64,000 nt of DNA, from NCBI RefSeq assembly GCF_022539505.1, contig NC_061513.1, positions 346,471,617 to 346,535,616 of the forward strand, given 5' to 3'. The position numbers and the translations under genes are program-made. Positions 24,553-36,998 of this stretch are shown one piece after another. The DNA is from Lolium rigidum (lineage: Eukaryota; Streptophyta; Magnoliopsida; Poales; Poaceae). Under the pieces are notes generated by a model. The model was not told where the DNA came from, searched no databases, and was given only the letters and a program-made list of their open reading frames with translations. Every line of letters starts with the position of its first letter. Position 1 is the first letter of the stretch.

Positions 24553-26165
24553 ACTTCAAGCCAAGGTACAACAACAACAACAACAACAACAACAGCAACT
24601 ACTACAGTAGCAGGAGGAACCAAGCGTTTCAAACTGCAAATCAAATAGTTTGTCGCATCTGCGGATTTAAAGGACATGCCTCGAAGGATTGCCGTAAACC
24701 TAGAATCATTTGCTTCGGGTGTCGTCAGGAGGGGCACATGATGAAGGACTGCCCCAATAAGAAGAATGGAGGAGGTCAGTCTGGAGGAGGAGGAAGCCGA
24801 GGAGGAAACAACGGAGGGAATTGGAAGAACAAGAAACCCTTCGGCAAATTGAACTACACCAGCTTGGAGGAGGTGGTTAACTCCGATCAGGCGGTGATAG
24901 GTACGCTCCAGATACTCACTCATCCTGGCAAAGTACTTTTTGATACTGGTGCAACTACATCATTCATTTCTCAGCAATTCATCATCAAACATGGGATTAG
25001 TTGCACTAAGTTAGATACACCCATAACCATACTTTCTGCGGGGGGAACGATAGTAGTAACCCATACCAAACAAAAACAAGTCATCATGATCAATAAGTGC
25101 GCGTTTGACGCAGACCTGTTCATTTTACCGATGAAGGACATTGATGTTATTCTTGGTATGAACTGGTTAGAAGCTAACGGAGCATTGATCGATCATGTGA
25201 ACAAGACGGTGTCTTTGAAAAGCCCCGATGGAAGTAGAATGATCTACCAAGGAGACAAGCATACACGGATCGAAGTCGAGCTACGAGCTGAACAAAGCAT
25301 GAAGGAGGTGAAGTTGGAAGATATACCTGTAGTGAATGAATTCCAGGATGTGTTTCCTAAGGAATTACCCGGAATGCCACCAGATAGGGAGATAGAATTC
25401 ACTATCGATCTAATTCCAGGAACAGCTCCGATTGCTAAAGCACCATATAAGATGGGGCCTAAGGAGTTGAAAGAACTTAAGGAGCAATTGGATGACTTGG
25501 AACAGAAAGGATTCATCCAAGAAAGTGTTTCACCATGGGGACCACCTGTGATCTTCGTAGATAAAAGAGATGGAGGTAGAAGGATGTGCGGAGACTACAG
25601 GAATTTGAACAATGTCACAATCAAGAATAAGTACCCACTTCCAAGAATACAAGATCTATTCGATCAAGTTAGAGGCACGGGAGTCTTTTCCAAAATCGAT
25701 CTAAGATCCGGTTATCACCAGATAAAGATCAAGAAGGAAGACGTTCCGAAAACTGCCTTTGTTTCAAGGTATGGACATCATGAATACCTTGTAGTGCCTT
25801 TTGGATTAACCAATGCCCCAGCAATTTTCATGAATCTCATGAATAAGATTTTCATGCCATATCTAGACAAGTTTGTCATCGTATTCATTGATGATATCTT
25901 GATCTATTCCAAAGACAAAGCCGAACATGCTGAACATCTGAGATTAGTGTTGCAAACACTAAGAGAACATCAACTCTATGCCAAATTCAGCAAGTGTGAA
26001 TTTTGGCTAGATCAAGTGGAATTCCTTGGTCATGTCATTAGCAAAGATGGAATAGCTGTTAACCCGAGCAAGGTAGCAGCAGTTCTAGAATGGGAAGCAC
26101 CCAAGACTCGTCAAGGAAATCCGAGGATTCCTAGGAATGGCAGGATATTATCGGAGATTCATTGA
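24549..26165 (+). pseudogene. Element B zinc knuckles, protease and reverse transcriptase
   Basis: About 538 codons open to TGA at 26165; the first codon is TTG, so this is a continuation of gag and not a true start. A poly-Asn run coded by AAC repeats is followed by two CX2CX4HX4C knuckles (residues 35-48 and 55-68), a protease with [12 protein letters not shown] (about 131) and RT with [24 protein letters not shown] and the FIDD catalytic loop (about 448). The frame is lost near 26108 in the RT-RNase H connection. The order and motifs are those of Gypsy elements. Confidence 0.92.
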
Positions 26166-26994
26166 AGGATTCTCCAAGATAGCAGGACCAATGATGAAGC
26201 TCGTTAAGAAAGAACACACCATTCGTGTGGTCGGAGGAGTGTGAGAAGAGTTTTCAAACTCGAAGGAGAAACTCACCACGGCACCGGTGTTAGCAGTTCC
26301 TGAAGTTGGCAAGGATTACACCGTGTACTGTGACGCATCCAAGCATGGATTGGGTTGCGTACTTATGCAAGATCGGAAAGTGATATCTTATGGATCAAGA
26401 CAACTCAGACCTCATGAAATGAACTATCCAACACATGATTTAGAATTAGCAGCAGTTGTATTTGCACTTAAAACATGGAGACATTTTCTCTATGGAGCCA
26501 AGTGTGAGCTCTATACGGATCATAAGAGTCTCAAATACTTCTTCACTCAGAAGGAACTCAATATGAGGCAGAAAAGATGGCTTGAACTGATCAAGGATTA
26601 TGATTTGACCATCAATTATACTCCAGGAAAGGCTAATGTTGTAGCAGATGCCTTAAGTAGGAAGAGCACTGGAGGAGTGGAACAAGAGTTATCAGCAGAG
26701 TTGAGGAAGGAAATAAGCCAAGCCCAAATACAACTTTGGGAGAAGGAAGCTCATGAAGGACTATCGGCTTTACAAGTAGCTGATGAGCTAAATGTTAACT
26801 TAAAGAATGAAATAATGATGGGTCAGTTGGATGATCCATTCATTGTAGAGGAGATGAGAAGGATAGATGAGGGAAGACCATCAGAATTTCACCGAGGAGA
26901 ATCGGGATCATTATGGTTCCAGAAAAGGATTTGTGTTCCGGATATTGCTGAAATCAAGGAAGTAATACTCCGGGAAGCCCATCAAACACCATAG
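26166..26994 (+). pseudogene. Element B RNase H domain and connection
   Basis: 26166-26286 continues the RT connection in broken frames ([12 protein letters not shown]). From 26287 the frame carries a Gypsy RNase [17 protein letters not shown] (first Asp), [22 protein letters not shown] (Glu) and [12 protein letters not shown] (Asp), then [19 protein letters not shown]. It ends at 26994 by frameshift within the integrase zinc-binding start. At least two single-base changes lie between 26220 and 26270. Confidence 0.9.
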
Positions 26995-28307
26995 TCCATA
27001 CATCCGGGAAGTACAAAGATGTACATGGATCTAAAGGAGCTATTCTGGTGGAACAACATGAAGAGAGAGATAGCACAATATGTGGCGGAATGCCATACCT
27101 GCCAAAGGGTGAAGGCTGAACACCGAGTCCGGCAGGAAAGTTACAACCTTTACCCATTCCAGAATGGAAATGGGAGGAGATAGGAATGGATTTCATCACC
27201 GGACTACCCATGACCAATAAAAAGAAGGACATGATATGGGTAATCGTGGACCGGTTGACAAAACGTGCACACTTATTAGCAGTAAATCAACAGGATAAAG
27301 GAGAGAAACTCATCGATCTTTACATCAAAGAGATCGTGAGTAAACATGGAGTGCCCAAGAAGATCGTGTCGGATCGCGGATCCGTGTTCACGTCAGCATT
27401 TTGGAAGCAACTACACGAAGCCTTAGGATCCAAATTGGACTATAGTACCGCCTATCATCCTCAGACAGGTGGACAAACGGAAAGAACTAACCAGATTTTA
27501 GAGGATATTCTTAGGGCTTGTGCTCTAGACTTCGGAGGATCATGGGAGGAGCATTTACCACTAGCAGAGTTTTCATACAACAACAGCTATCAAAGTAGCA
27601 TCAAGATGGCACCGTTCGAAGCTCTGTATGGAAGGAAGTGTAGATCACCGATATGTTGGTATGAAGCTGGAGCAAGCAAAGAGTTCAACCCTGATTATGT
27701 CAAGGAAAAGCAACAAATAATTGACATTATCAGAGATAGGTTGAAGATAGCCCAAAGTCGGCAAAAGAGTTACGCCGATCAGAAAAGAAGAACATGGGAG
27801 CCACAAGTTGGAGACATGGTATATCTCAAGGTGAGCCCGATGAAAGGACTTCAGAGATTTGGTGTAAAAGGAAAGTTAAGCCCTAGGTACATCGGACCTT
27901 TCAAGATTCTGAGTCAAAACCGAGGGTTAGCCTTTGAATTGGAACTACCAGGAAGGTTATCTCAGGTTCACAATGTATTCCATGTGTCGCAACTCAGAAA
28001 GTGTTTAAAGACCCCAGATGAACCAGTATCACATGAAGAGCTCGAGTTGCAACCAGATTTGACTTACATCGAGAAGCCAGCGAAGATTCTCGAGGAGAAC
28101 TGGAAACAACTCGGGAATAGAGCTATAAAGTACTGCAAGATACAATGGAAGCATCATCCCAAGAGGGAAGCCACCTGGGAAAAGGAAGAAGACCTGAGGA
28201 AAACATGCCCCGAACTCTTCAGGTATTACAACCACAACTTCGGGACGAAGTTTTCTTTAAGGGGGAAAGGCTGTAATGTCCCAGGTTTAGAGACGATCGA
28301 GGGGTAG
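26966..28307 (+). pseudogene. Element B integrase with chromodomain-like tail
   Basis: The zinc-binding start is split: the first His lies at the end of the previous frame and the [11 protein letters not shown] part at about 27090-27130 is in another frame. The core from 27186 (373 codons) has Asp22, Asp63 and Glu99, that is D-X40-D-X35-E spacing, with VSDRGSVF and GGQTERTN contexts. After a GPF/GxxF-like RYIGPFKIL part, the end (EENWKQLG to HPKREATWEKEEDL) looks like a chromodomain, which would guide insertion to marked chromatin. The frame reads through the PPT and stops 35 bases inside the 3' LTR. Confidence 0.9.
28258..28271 (+). other. Polypurine tract of element B
   Basis: TAAGGGGGAAAGGC lies directly before the 3' LTR start at 28272 and is the plus-strand primer. 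Confidence 0.88.
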
Positions 28308-31300
28308 ATTTTAGAAAGGGATGTGCATTGCATTGTAAATTACGGGGAAATTTCACACTTTTAAAACAAAAATGCATCGAAGGGGAACAGGTTTCTCTCT
28401 CGACATCCTACAGGGTTAGGGTTTCGAGAGTACGATGAACTTGTTCTTACTTAACTAGATTAGGGTTTTGAGAAGAGAGAAGAGAAGATGCATCACAATC
28501 TTAAGTTGCATGATTGAATTCTAAATTAAGTTGTATGATTGAATTCAAATCAAATTTGAATTTGAATTTCAAATTCAAACATCAAATGGATATTCCATAA
28601 TTCAAACTTGAGCTAATTCAAGAGATAATTAAATGGAATCAAGAATATGAATAATACAACAATTATATAAAGCCCATTAAGGAAAACTTGAGCTTTATTG
28701 ATATTCACACAAAATACAATGTCAATTACAATATCCAGAATTGAAATATGAATTTACAACACATTACAAGAATTGAAGAAATAGAAAAAGAAAAAGGAAA
28801 ATTACAAGTTAATGAAATGTCCTAAACTACACAAAATAATCTTCTTGAAAGGCTTGATCCAGATGATCTTGATCTTCATCTTAATCATCTCATTGTTCCC
28901 TGCACAAACATGAAACAAACAAAGTATTATGCCAAGTGGCATTGCCACTTGGCAGGTTAGCAAGAAAATGAAAAGTTGAGAGGATATCATCAAGATCAGC
29001 CGAGCTGATCCACCAAATGGACCAAGTCCCAACCAGGAACCACACAGGCAGCTCACAAGGCAGTGTGCATGCCCACCAGCACACACAGCCAGGGAGAGTC
29101 ACCAAAATGACCAGGCCCTGTTGTCGACCAGAGAGGCAAGGGAGGGCATATATAAACTTTTCACAGCCAAACCCTAGCCATTTCATCGACAAGCATCGTC
29201 AGGGTAAGAACACAGCAAGAACAACAAGAACAGGAAGAACAGCCACTGCTGTTCAACCATTCCAGTAACCACAGAAATTAACCCAAGCATCACAAGCTTG
29301 CAAGGAGGAGCAGGACAAGCACCAGCTCATCCCCGAATCAAACCAACCAATCAGAAGAAATCCTCTACATCAACAACTCAATCTAGGAGCTGGAGTGAGG
29401 TATACACAAGAATCATGAGCAAGCATCTGTCTTGCTCATAAATAAGTATGTGCATCAAACACACACAAGCAAAAGGGAGTGAGTACCCTGTTTGTATCAT
29501 CATCTGGCTACTAAGCCTTTTGGTGCAAGCAAATTAGAGAATAATAAGAGGGAAATTACCAAGGGAACATTGGCATGTCAACAAGATGACATACCAGAGA
29601 AATCCAACCTGGATTAATCCCTAACTAGCCATTCAAAATCATCTAGCACCTAAAGCCTAGCAAGCCATCAGACTTTAGACAGATTATGTCTATTTTTGTT
29701 GTCAACAACAAAGGTAACTGGAAAACCAACATGGTTTCTTCCAGTGAGAGATTCACCAACCACAGCAAGCCACAGAGAAGGGAAGCTACCCTTGGACAGC
29801 ATCAAAAGACTGTCAGGGCCACCTCAAACCCAAAAGACCACACACCAAGCCACTGCATCATTACCCAGATGGGTTCAGAGTGAGCTAGGGTTCCCAACAA
29901 TTTTTGGCATCCCTCTAGCTTCACTAAATCAATCTATATGATCATTACTGCTCAGCAGTTCACATCAATTATCCACTTAATCAACTAAGGCAACACAGAT
30001 AAATGATATCAATAAGTAAATTATGAACCAGACACTTGCAAATGATCCAGAGGATCACCGCAAGCATCGATAGCTGCTTGAGCAAGCACCATCACACACC
30101 AACACAAGCCCGTGTGACACACACACATCACGGAATGAGCAGCGAGTGAGGCACGGACACCAAACAACAGCCTTTACCAAGAATCGATGATCATCTCGAT
30201 CATCGGGAGCTTGATAAAGCATGACGGAGCATGTTACAGCTTAGCCCAAAGAACAATACATTAACAATATGAATTACTCAGCCACGGGACATTAACAACT
30301 ATATCACAGATAATTAAATCAGTCATATACAGGAGCAAACCATCCAAGGATGGTGAGATCTTGTATCAGGCATGCTCAACAGGGCATTAATATGAACAAC
30401 AGCACAAGGGGTTAGCCAATTAGAGGCACTGGCACTTGCATAATGCAAGGATTATGCATAATAATCAAGCCAGGGGCAAAGAAATGCACACACAGGAGAG
30501 GCATGGTACACATAGCAACATCATGAACAACTTAATTGAGCATAAGCATCACAGTATGCTCATGAGCAAGAGCTCATGAGTTACAACAGCAAGACATAGA
30601 GAAGAGCAAGACACACGAAGCGAAGATATGCACGACGAGCAAAGATACGCATAGCAACAGCACAAGCACAACAGCTAGAATCCATGGCGCATATGGCAGC
30701 AACAACTAGCACATCATAGCAGCACCAAAGCTAGCCTGGCGCAGAGAACATAGGCGCAGGAGCAGCAGCAGCACAACCAGATGGATGCCAGGGCATCCAG
30801 AGGAAGGAGAAGAGGTAGAACAGGTAACCGAGGAAGAAGGAGGAGGGGAGAACTTACAGGTGAAGCGGAAAGAAGCTCGGCCATGGCGGCACGGCGGCAC
30901 ACGCCGGGCGAACGGCGGCGCCAGGCCAAGCCGAGCCAGGCACCACCTTGCCGCATCGCCAGTAACACCACGGCGGCGCCACGACGCCAGGATAGTCGGT
31001 GGGCGACTAATCGCCGTGGATCACCACGGCCTGGCGAGCAGATGAGTTGGGGGCGAGAAGAGGAGGAGACGAGTACCAGATCGACGTGGTAGATCTGGTG
31101 CGCCGTCGAGAGGCGGTTTAGATGCGCCCCATCTCACCGCCGGTGATGGCCGGAGGCGGCCAGAGAAAATCGGCGAAGGCGACGGCGACGCGAGTCGCCA
31201 GAGCTCAAGGGGAGTTAGGGTTAGCGCGAGCGAGCGAGGAAGGGGACGGGTGCGTCCGACCGAGCCGGACAGGCGGCTCGGGTTAGACTTAACCCGCTGG

Positions 31301-33294
31301 GCCACCCTGACAGGTGGGTCCAGGGGCACTATAGTAATTTCACAAATTCATTAAAACCAGAAACTTTGAAATTAAATAGAAAATAGATAAAAGCTCTAAA
31401 AAAATAATTAAAAATATGAAAATTGATCAGCATAAAATTCTCTATCTAAATAAAATATCAAAGAGAATTTTTGAAGACAATTAAGAATAAGTCTCAATTT
31501 GATGATTTAAATAATCATTTAAATCACACATATTATTTTCAATAATAAAAATAAGTCCATTAATGCATTTGGACTTTAAAAACACCTTGACAACATTTCA
31601 AGGTTGTATTTACCCTAAATATAGTATCTCCAAATCAATCTTAGTATTAACCTCATACATGAAATAATAATGTCATCGGAAGGGGGGGACAAACCCTAAA
31701 ACAGGAATCATGCATAATTGCTTCTTTAACCATTGCCCTTATCGGACAATGATGCTATTTTTCAGAAACAGAGGACAAGGGTCAGTCCACACCATCCAAC
31801 TGCAAAACTTTGCAGTGTTCAGGCAAGTTCATCACTTGCTCATGTCATTTGTGTATTTCTATCAAATTACTTGCAAAGTACTATGGTTATCACTATTGCA
31901 TAAAAACCAAAACCACTATTTTCATAACTATGAATATGACTATGTGGTTGGCAATGGAACCATGGATTGTGTTGATATGGTGGAGGTTCCATTGCAAGGG
32001 TTTATATCCAGCTAGGATTAAACAACAAATGTCGCCAATGATTCTTGTGCCGTAATAACCGTGTTAACCATAAGATCCGAAATGGGACGGACTAGTCAAT
32101 CGTATTTCCACCTCTTGTACATCAACGGATGCACTTACCGTAGCAGCTTGTATCTTGCGGAGCAACTTGTGGGTGGGGATCCCACTCTAAGTCCCCACGG
32201 TTATGCCTGTGCATACCGTAGCGGTTGCGGCTTGCGGAACAACTTGAGGGTGGGGATCCCACTCTAATTCCCCACGGTAATGTGGTCTATGATGGGTTGC
32301 AGCTACCGGCGAAGGAGTTTGGTTCGATCCCAGACTGTTGTCGTGGTCGGGGTCCGTACTTAAATGGTGTAAGTGGGCCGACGAGGACCCAGGGTCGGGG
32401 TTTGCAACAAAGGGTGGGTGTATGAGGTAGCGGAGGAATATGATTGGCTATGACCTTATACCGGGCCTCACACCGAAGGAAGTGTGGACGGGAAAGCTGC
32501 CCGGTTGGCACCAAGGTTAAGATCTCTTATGGGTAAAGCAACACACCTCTGCAGAGTGTAAAGAACCGTGACCTGTCACTCCCTGTTCCGGGATATGGAA
32601 TCGCGAACGCGGCCGGAAAGGAGCTCCATGAAGTTCTAGTAAACCGGTGAAGGCTGACGGACATAGCTCTTTGAAATAAAAGCAACCTCTTGAAGAAATG
32701 TTTATCAAAACCTGCATTGGTATTAGTCTAATATCATAGCTAGTGCATAAAACACCTCTTATCTATAATGAACTTGTTGAGTACGCTCGTACTCATCCCA
32801 CTCTTAAATCCCTTGCTTAGATTGTCTGAATCGTCTGGAGGAGGACTACGACATCCCTGAAGGAGCCGAGATCATCGGCTATGAAGAACCAGACCTCTCT
32901 GGAGGTATCGAAGGTGTAGACTACCTCATAGTCTACGGAACCGGGGAGGCTTCCGGAGGAGATCAAGCCTAGAAGCATCGAGTAGTAGTAGTAGCCGAGC
33001 AGCCCGAACTCTTAATACTTAGCTGCTCGAGAGAATAAATGTATAACTTAATGAGACTTCTATATTGTAAGCTAAGTTGGGTTCGCTCGAACCCAGGAGT
33101 ATTCCTCTTAGGACCCAAGAGGAGCTCCGAGACGATATGTGTATTATGTTTGTAATATTAAATGAATGAGTTATGGACCTGCTATGTTCTGTTATACTAC
33201 TCTGAGGGATGTAATATTTGCGGAATGGTACTTCGTGAATGTTATATCAACGACTGGCATACTACAACATGCAGTGGTATGCAGGGTCACCACA
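28272..33294 (+). repeat. Element B 3' LTR
   Basis: 5023 bp, TGTAATGTCCC to GTCACCACA, uninterrupted. It serves as the empty-site reference for solo LTR C, with GGGTTAGACTTAACCC intact at 31282-31297. A TATA-like box is at 29149-29157. It differs from the 5' LTR by scattered substitutions and many 1-3 base indels. The frames inside (29017-29268, 30706-31329, 31710-32425) have mirror copies in the 5' LTR and are not genes. Confidence 0.93.
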
Positions 33295-33299
33295 ATCTG

Positions 33300-33648
33300 T
33301 ACGGCCTGCAATATTACCACCATCAACCACACGCCAGTTGTAGCATCAAGTATTTTCTGGTGCCGTTACTACTGCTCATATTCATTCATACCACCTGTAT
33401 TTCACTATCTCTTCCCCGAACTAGTGCACCTATACATCTGACAAGTGTATTGGGTGTGTTGGGGACACAAGAGACTTCTTGCTTTGTGGTTGCAGTGGTT
33501 GCATGAGAGGGATATCTTTGACCTCTTCCTCCTCGAGTTCGATAAACCTTGGGTGATCCACTTAAGGGAAAACTTGCTGCTGTTCTACAAACCTCTGCTC
33601 TTGGAGGCCCAACACTGTCTACAGGAAAAGAAGCGTGAGTAGACATCA
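33300..33648 (+). repeat. Element A 3' LTR, second part
   Basis: Continues element A's LTR after B and its target copy, and ends GTAGACATCA at 33648. The junction with 1657 is supported by the ATCTG duplication. Two overlapping frames (33162-33506, 33445-33642) span B-A or LTR sequence and are not genes. Confidence 0.82.
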
Positions 33649-33798
33649 CCCCTCCGCCCGTGGAGGCGGTATAACAGGCTCAACGGGTCCGTTCACCCTG
33701 AAGGTCCGCTGCCCCGCATCCAGATGGTGCGGCAGCGAAGCATCCTCCGAAGTCGGCAGCACCTCCTCCAGCACCACGACACTCCGGCGCCGCTGAGC
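33649..33798 (-). other. Orphan GC-rich spacer between A and E, open on minus strand
   Basis: 150 bp between the end of A's LTR and the broken end of E's LTR; it matches neither. Read on the minus strand it has an open frame of about 49 codons (VVVLEEVLPTSEDASLPHHL segment) that ends in TGA formed by the last three bases of A's LTR. No family is recognised. It could be a host gene remnant or a scrap of another element. Confidence 0.4.
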
Positions 33799-35263
33799 AT
33801 AGGGGATCGCAACAGTCTTCGAGGGAAGTAAAACGCAAATTTATTGATTCAACACAAGGGGAGGTAAAGAATACTTATAAGCCTTAACAACTGAGTTGTC
33901 AATTCAGCTCCACCTGGAAAAGCACTAGTAACAGGGGTGATGTGAAAGCAGAAGTAATATGAGAGCAATAGTAATAATAACACAACAAAGTAAGAATAAG
34001 AATACGTAGGAAATGGCACCGTAAAATAGTTGATACTACTTCCAATGACATATAGAACGAGTATATGATGATGAGAGATGGACCGGGGTTCCCAGCGATC
34101 TACACTAGTGGTAACTCTCCAATAACAAGTGACAAGTGTTGGGTGAACAAATTACAGTTGGGCAATTGATAGGATTGAAATAGCATTAAGACAGACCATC
34201 AAGATTATTAATTATGTAGGCATGTTTTCCATATATAGTCGTACGTGCTCGCAATGAGAAACTTGCACAACATCTTTTGTCCTACCAGCCGGTGGCAGCC
34301 GGGCCTCAAGGGAATCTACCGGCTATTAAGGTACTCCTTTTAATAGAGCACCGGAGCAAAGCATTAACACTTGGTGAAAACATGTGATCCTCATATCACA
34401 GCCTTCCCCTCCGGTTGTCCCAATTTCTGTCACTTTGGGGCCTTTGGTTCCGGACATAGACATGTGCATACAACTTGTAGATACAATCTAAGCAATAATT
34501 ATAGAGCTTAAATCTAAGATCATGCCACTCGAGCCCTAGTGACAAGCATTAAGCATAACAAGATTGCAGCAACAATAACTTCACAAACTTTATAGATAGA
34601 CTAATCATAATGTATCATCCATCGGATCCTAACAAACACAACACCGATTACATCAGATGGATTTCAATCATGTAAGACAGCTCATGAGATCATTGTATAG
34701 AAGTACATGGGATAGAGAGTACCAACTAGCTACTGCTAGAACCCGTAGTCCATGGGGGAACTACTCACGGAGCATGATGGAGGTGGTGGCGTCGATGGAG
34801 ATGGCTTCCGGGGGCACTTCCCCGTCCCGGCAGGGTGCCGAACGCAGATTCCGTCCGCCGAATTGGAGTTTCGCGATGGCGGCGGCGCCCCTGGAGTCTT
34901 TCTGGAGTTTCGTCAATTGGTATCGCGTTTTTAGGTCGAAAGGACTTATATAGGCGAAGAGGCGGCGCAGGAGGGGCACCAGGGTGCCCTCCCCATAGGC
35001 CGGCGCGACCAGGGGCCTGCCCGCGCGGCCCCATGGTGTGGGGCCCCAGGCCTCCCCTCTGACTCCCCTTCGGTGTTCTGGTCCGTCTCGGTGAATTATG
35101 ATGTTTGGTCTTCGTTTCGTCGAATTCCGAGAATATTGCCCGAACAGCCTTTCTGGAACCAAAAACAACAGAAAACAGGAACTGGCACTTCGGCATCTTG
35201 TTAATAGGTTAGTTCCGGAAAACGCATAAAAACATTATAAAGTGTGAGCAAAACATGTAGGTA
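33799..35263 (-). repeat. Element E 3' LTR, main part
   Basis: Matches 41143-~42066 of the 5' LTR over its distal two thirds and element A's LTR over its first part. A TATA-like TATATAAG lies at 34945-34952 (minus). Frames at 34657-35196 are LTR sequence with no protein features. The end is truncated at about 33799, before the expected GGGTCATCA end. Confidence 0.85.
34945..34952 (-). promoter_or_regulatory. TATA-like box of element E LTR
   Basis: TATATAAG on the minus strand, at a place equivalent to the box in element A's LTR, followed by a GC-rich leader. Confidence 0.45.
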
Positions 35264-36942
35264 TCTCTACTAATAAGTTACGAATCGGTGGTGTTGGTAG
35301 GTAAGTCCATCAACTTGTATCGTCCGTTGTACGAAAAAACTACATAAAAACCGGTTCGCTCGGCCATCAAACGAAATATTACAAACTTGCCACCGCCAAG
35401 TGGAACATACCGGTTCGATCTTCCCCTGAAAAAATAAAAGAAAAATCCCCAATGTGTGCCCCTCCCCCGTCGCTAGCTCCAATCGAGGCAACCTAATGTT
35501 GAAACCTAGCCGGCGATGTGCGACGGCGAGGCAACGCTGACTACAGCGAGGTCGAAGCCCTTGGCCTCTGACCGAAGATGCAGGAGCGCTCCCCACCGGA
35601 GGGCCTCCTCTCGAGTACCAGATTCGGCGCCGTCCTCCTCTAAGCCAAGCCACTCGCCCACTCCTCCAAACGGACGACTGCCTCCAGCCCGAGAGGCGCC
35701 TGAGAGGAAGCATCAGCGGCCAGGAGCTAGACGCGCACACGCGCTGTGTGCGGGCATCGAAAGCTGAGAGGAGCTCGACTGCTCGAGGCGTGCACACGGG
35801 CGTGATGTAGAGGCGGCGATGCAGGAGGGGACCGGCAAGAACGGTACGAGGGAGGCGTCCTCGTAGTAAAGCGTCGGGAGTAGGCGCTCGGTGAAGCTTT
35901 GGCGGAAACAGCCGCTGTGGGCGGCGGGATGCGGTCGGGTGGGCGCGCGCGCGTCGATACAGGGGAGAGCGGACAGATGGGCGCGACGGGGGCGCATCAG
36001 TGGTGAGCCAGGGCGGAGGTGCTGCGACAGCGAGGTGGCGGTGCTGCGCTCGCGGTGTGTAGTGCAAGGGCGAGCGAGGACGATTCAAAGAACGAGCACG
36101 GTCGGAACAAAATCAGCTCGATTCAGTGGAAATAGGCGACGAAGATGCAAGTGCTAATCGGGCGCCAGGGTGGCAAAGCTGCTGGGAGAAGAAGAGGAAA
36201 ATGTGGCCGGAGTTGTGCGCCGTGTGGGCTAGCGTACACCAGCGAGTTCCCGCAGCGAGGAGCGCTGGTGCTTTGGGCGGAGCAGGCGAGGAGCGCTCAT
36301 GTACGGGATGCAGAGATGAGGCGATGGAGACGAATGGGCCCGATCGCGTTTAGAGATAAGCGGTTGGGGGTTGTTTGCAAAACTGCCAGAGAGCTCCGTG
36401 TAGCTTTAGGTTTGTATAGGTAGGTGGGCTGCGATTCGGTTTGGTGTCCTCCGGTTGGGAAACCTGGGCCTGGCCGGTTGGATGCCATCTCCACTTTTAA
36501 ATGTTTTGCTTCTGTTTCTATTTTGCAAAACACTTTTCCAAAAACATTTTTAGAAAAAAATCAACACAAGAATTGTTTAATTTCAAGCAAGAAGAGTGAA
36601 ATAATTTTAATGACAAGAAATGGCTTTAGCAAAAAAAATAGTGCTTTTGACAAACTAAAGATGGGAAAACATATTGCAAAATTTGGGAAAATTTGAGGCT
36701 TTATACTGACTTCTAAAAAACATCTGGGGATTTTTTTTTTGGAATTTCAAAGCAAAAGAGAAATCTGGTTTAAAAAAACTTTGGAACCACTAACGAGCTT
36801 GTGTAGAAATAAACTTGTATTAAAGTACGGACATTTGCGCTATATATAATAATATATACCTATTAATCATACAACGATGATTTACTTCTTCATGTAGCTA
36901 CATAAAATTTATACCCGTTGCAACGCACGGGCATTCAGCTAG
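35264..36942 (+). mobile_element. Helitron 3, non-autonomous, inside element E LTR
   Basis: Starts TCTCTACTAATAAG at 35264 after A, and ends CTAG at 36942 before T: insertion in AT without target duplication, as Helitrons do. A hairpin CCCGT...ACGGG lies about 10 bases before the CTAG. Joining the flanks restores an LTR sequence that matches element A's LTR around 315-335, confirming the ends. 1679 bp; no Rep or helicase. A GC-rich block (35470-36400) holds long overlapping frames on both strands, one of 272 codons on the minus strand, but without any domain I recognise. The block may be a captured gene 5' end. The 36480-36900 part is AT-rich and non-coding. Confidence 0.88.
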
Positions 36943-36998
36943 TTGTCATAAAACAAGCATGGAACATCAGAAATTATAGATACGTTGGAGACGTATCA
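36943..36998 (-). repeat. Element E 3' LTR, first 56 bases
   Basis: LTR start TGATACGTCTCC (complement of 36987-36998) up to the Helitron 3 insertion point. It is identical in layout to the start of element A's LTR at 271. Confidence 0.88.

Larger units (their letters stand above)
1658..33294 (+). mobile_element. Element B: full-length Gypsy retrotransposon with nested C and D
   Basis: Bounded by identical 5-bp target duplications ATCTG (1653-1657 and 33295-33299). Each LTR starts TGTAATGTCCCAGG and ends CACCACA. The order is 5' LTR (1658-4674 plus 11303-13320), PBS for initiator tRNA-Met (13323-13334), an extra ORF, gag, protease, reverse transcriptase, RNase H, integrase, chromodomain-like tail, PPT (28258-28271) and 3' LTR (28272-33294). 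PR-RT-RH-IN order marks it as Gypsy; the chromodomain-like end and ~5-kb LTRs suggest a chromovirus near Tekay/Del (inference). Without the solo LTR C (6.6 kb) and Copia D (8.8 kb) the element would be about 16 kb. Several frameshifts make it non-autonomous now. Confidence 0.93.

Noticed and set aside
35270..36088. 272-codon minus-strand ORF in Helitron 3
   Set aside because: It runs through the Helitron end sequence, is Arg/Pro-rich because of GC content, and has no recognisable domain.
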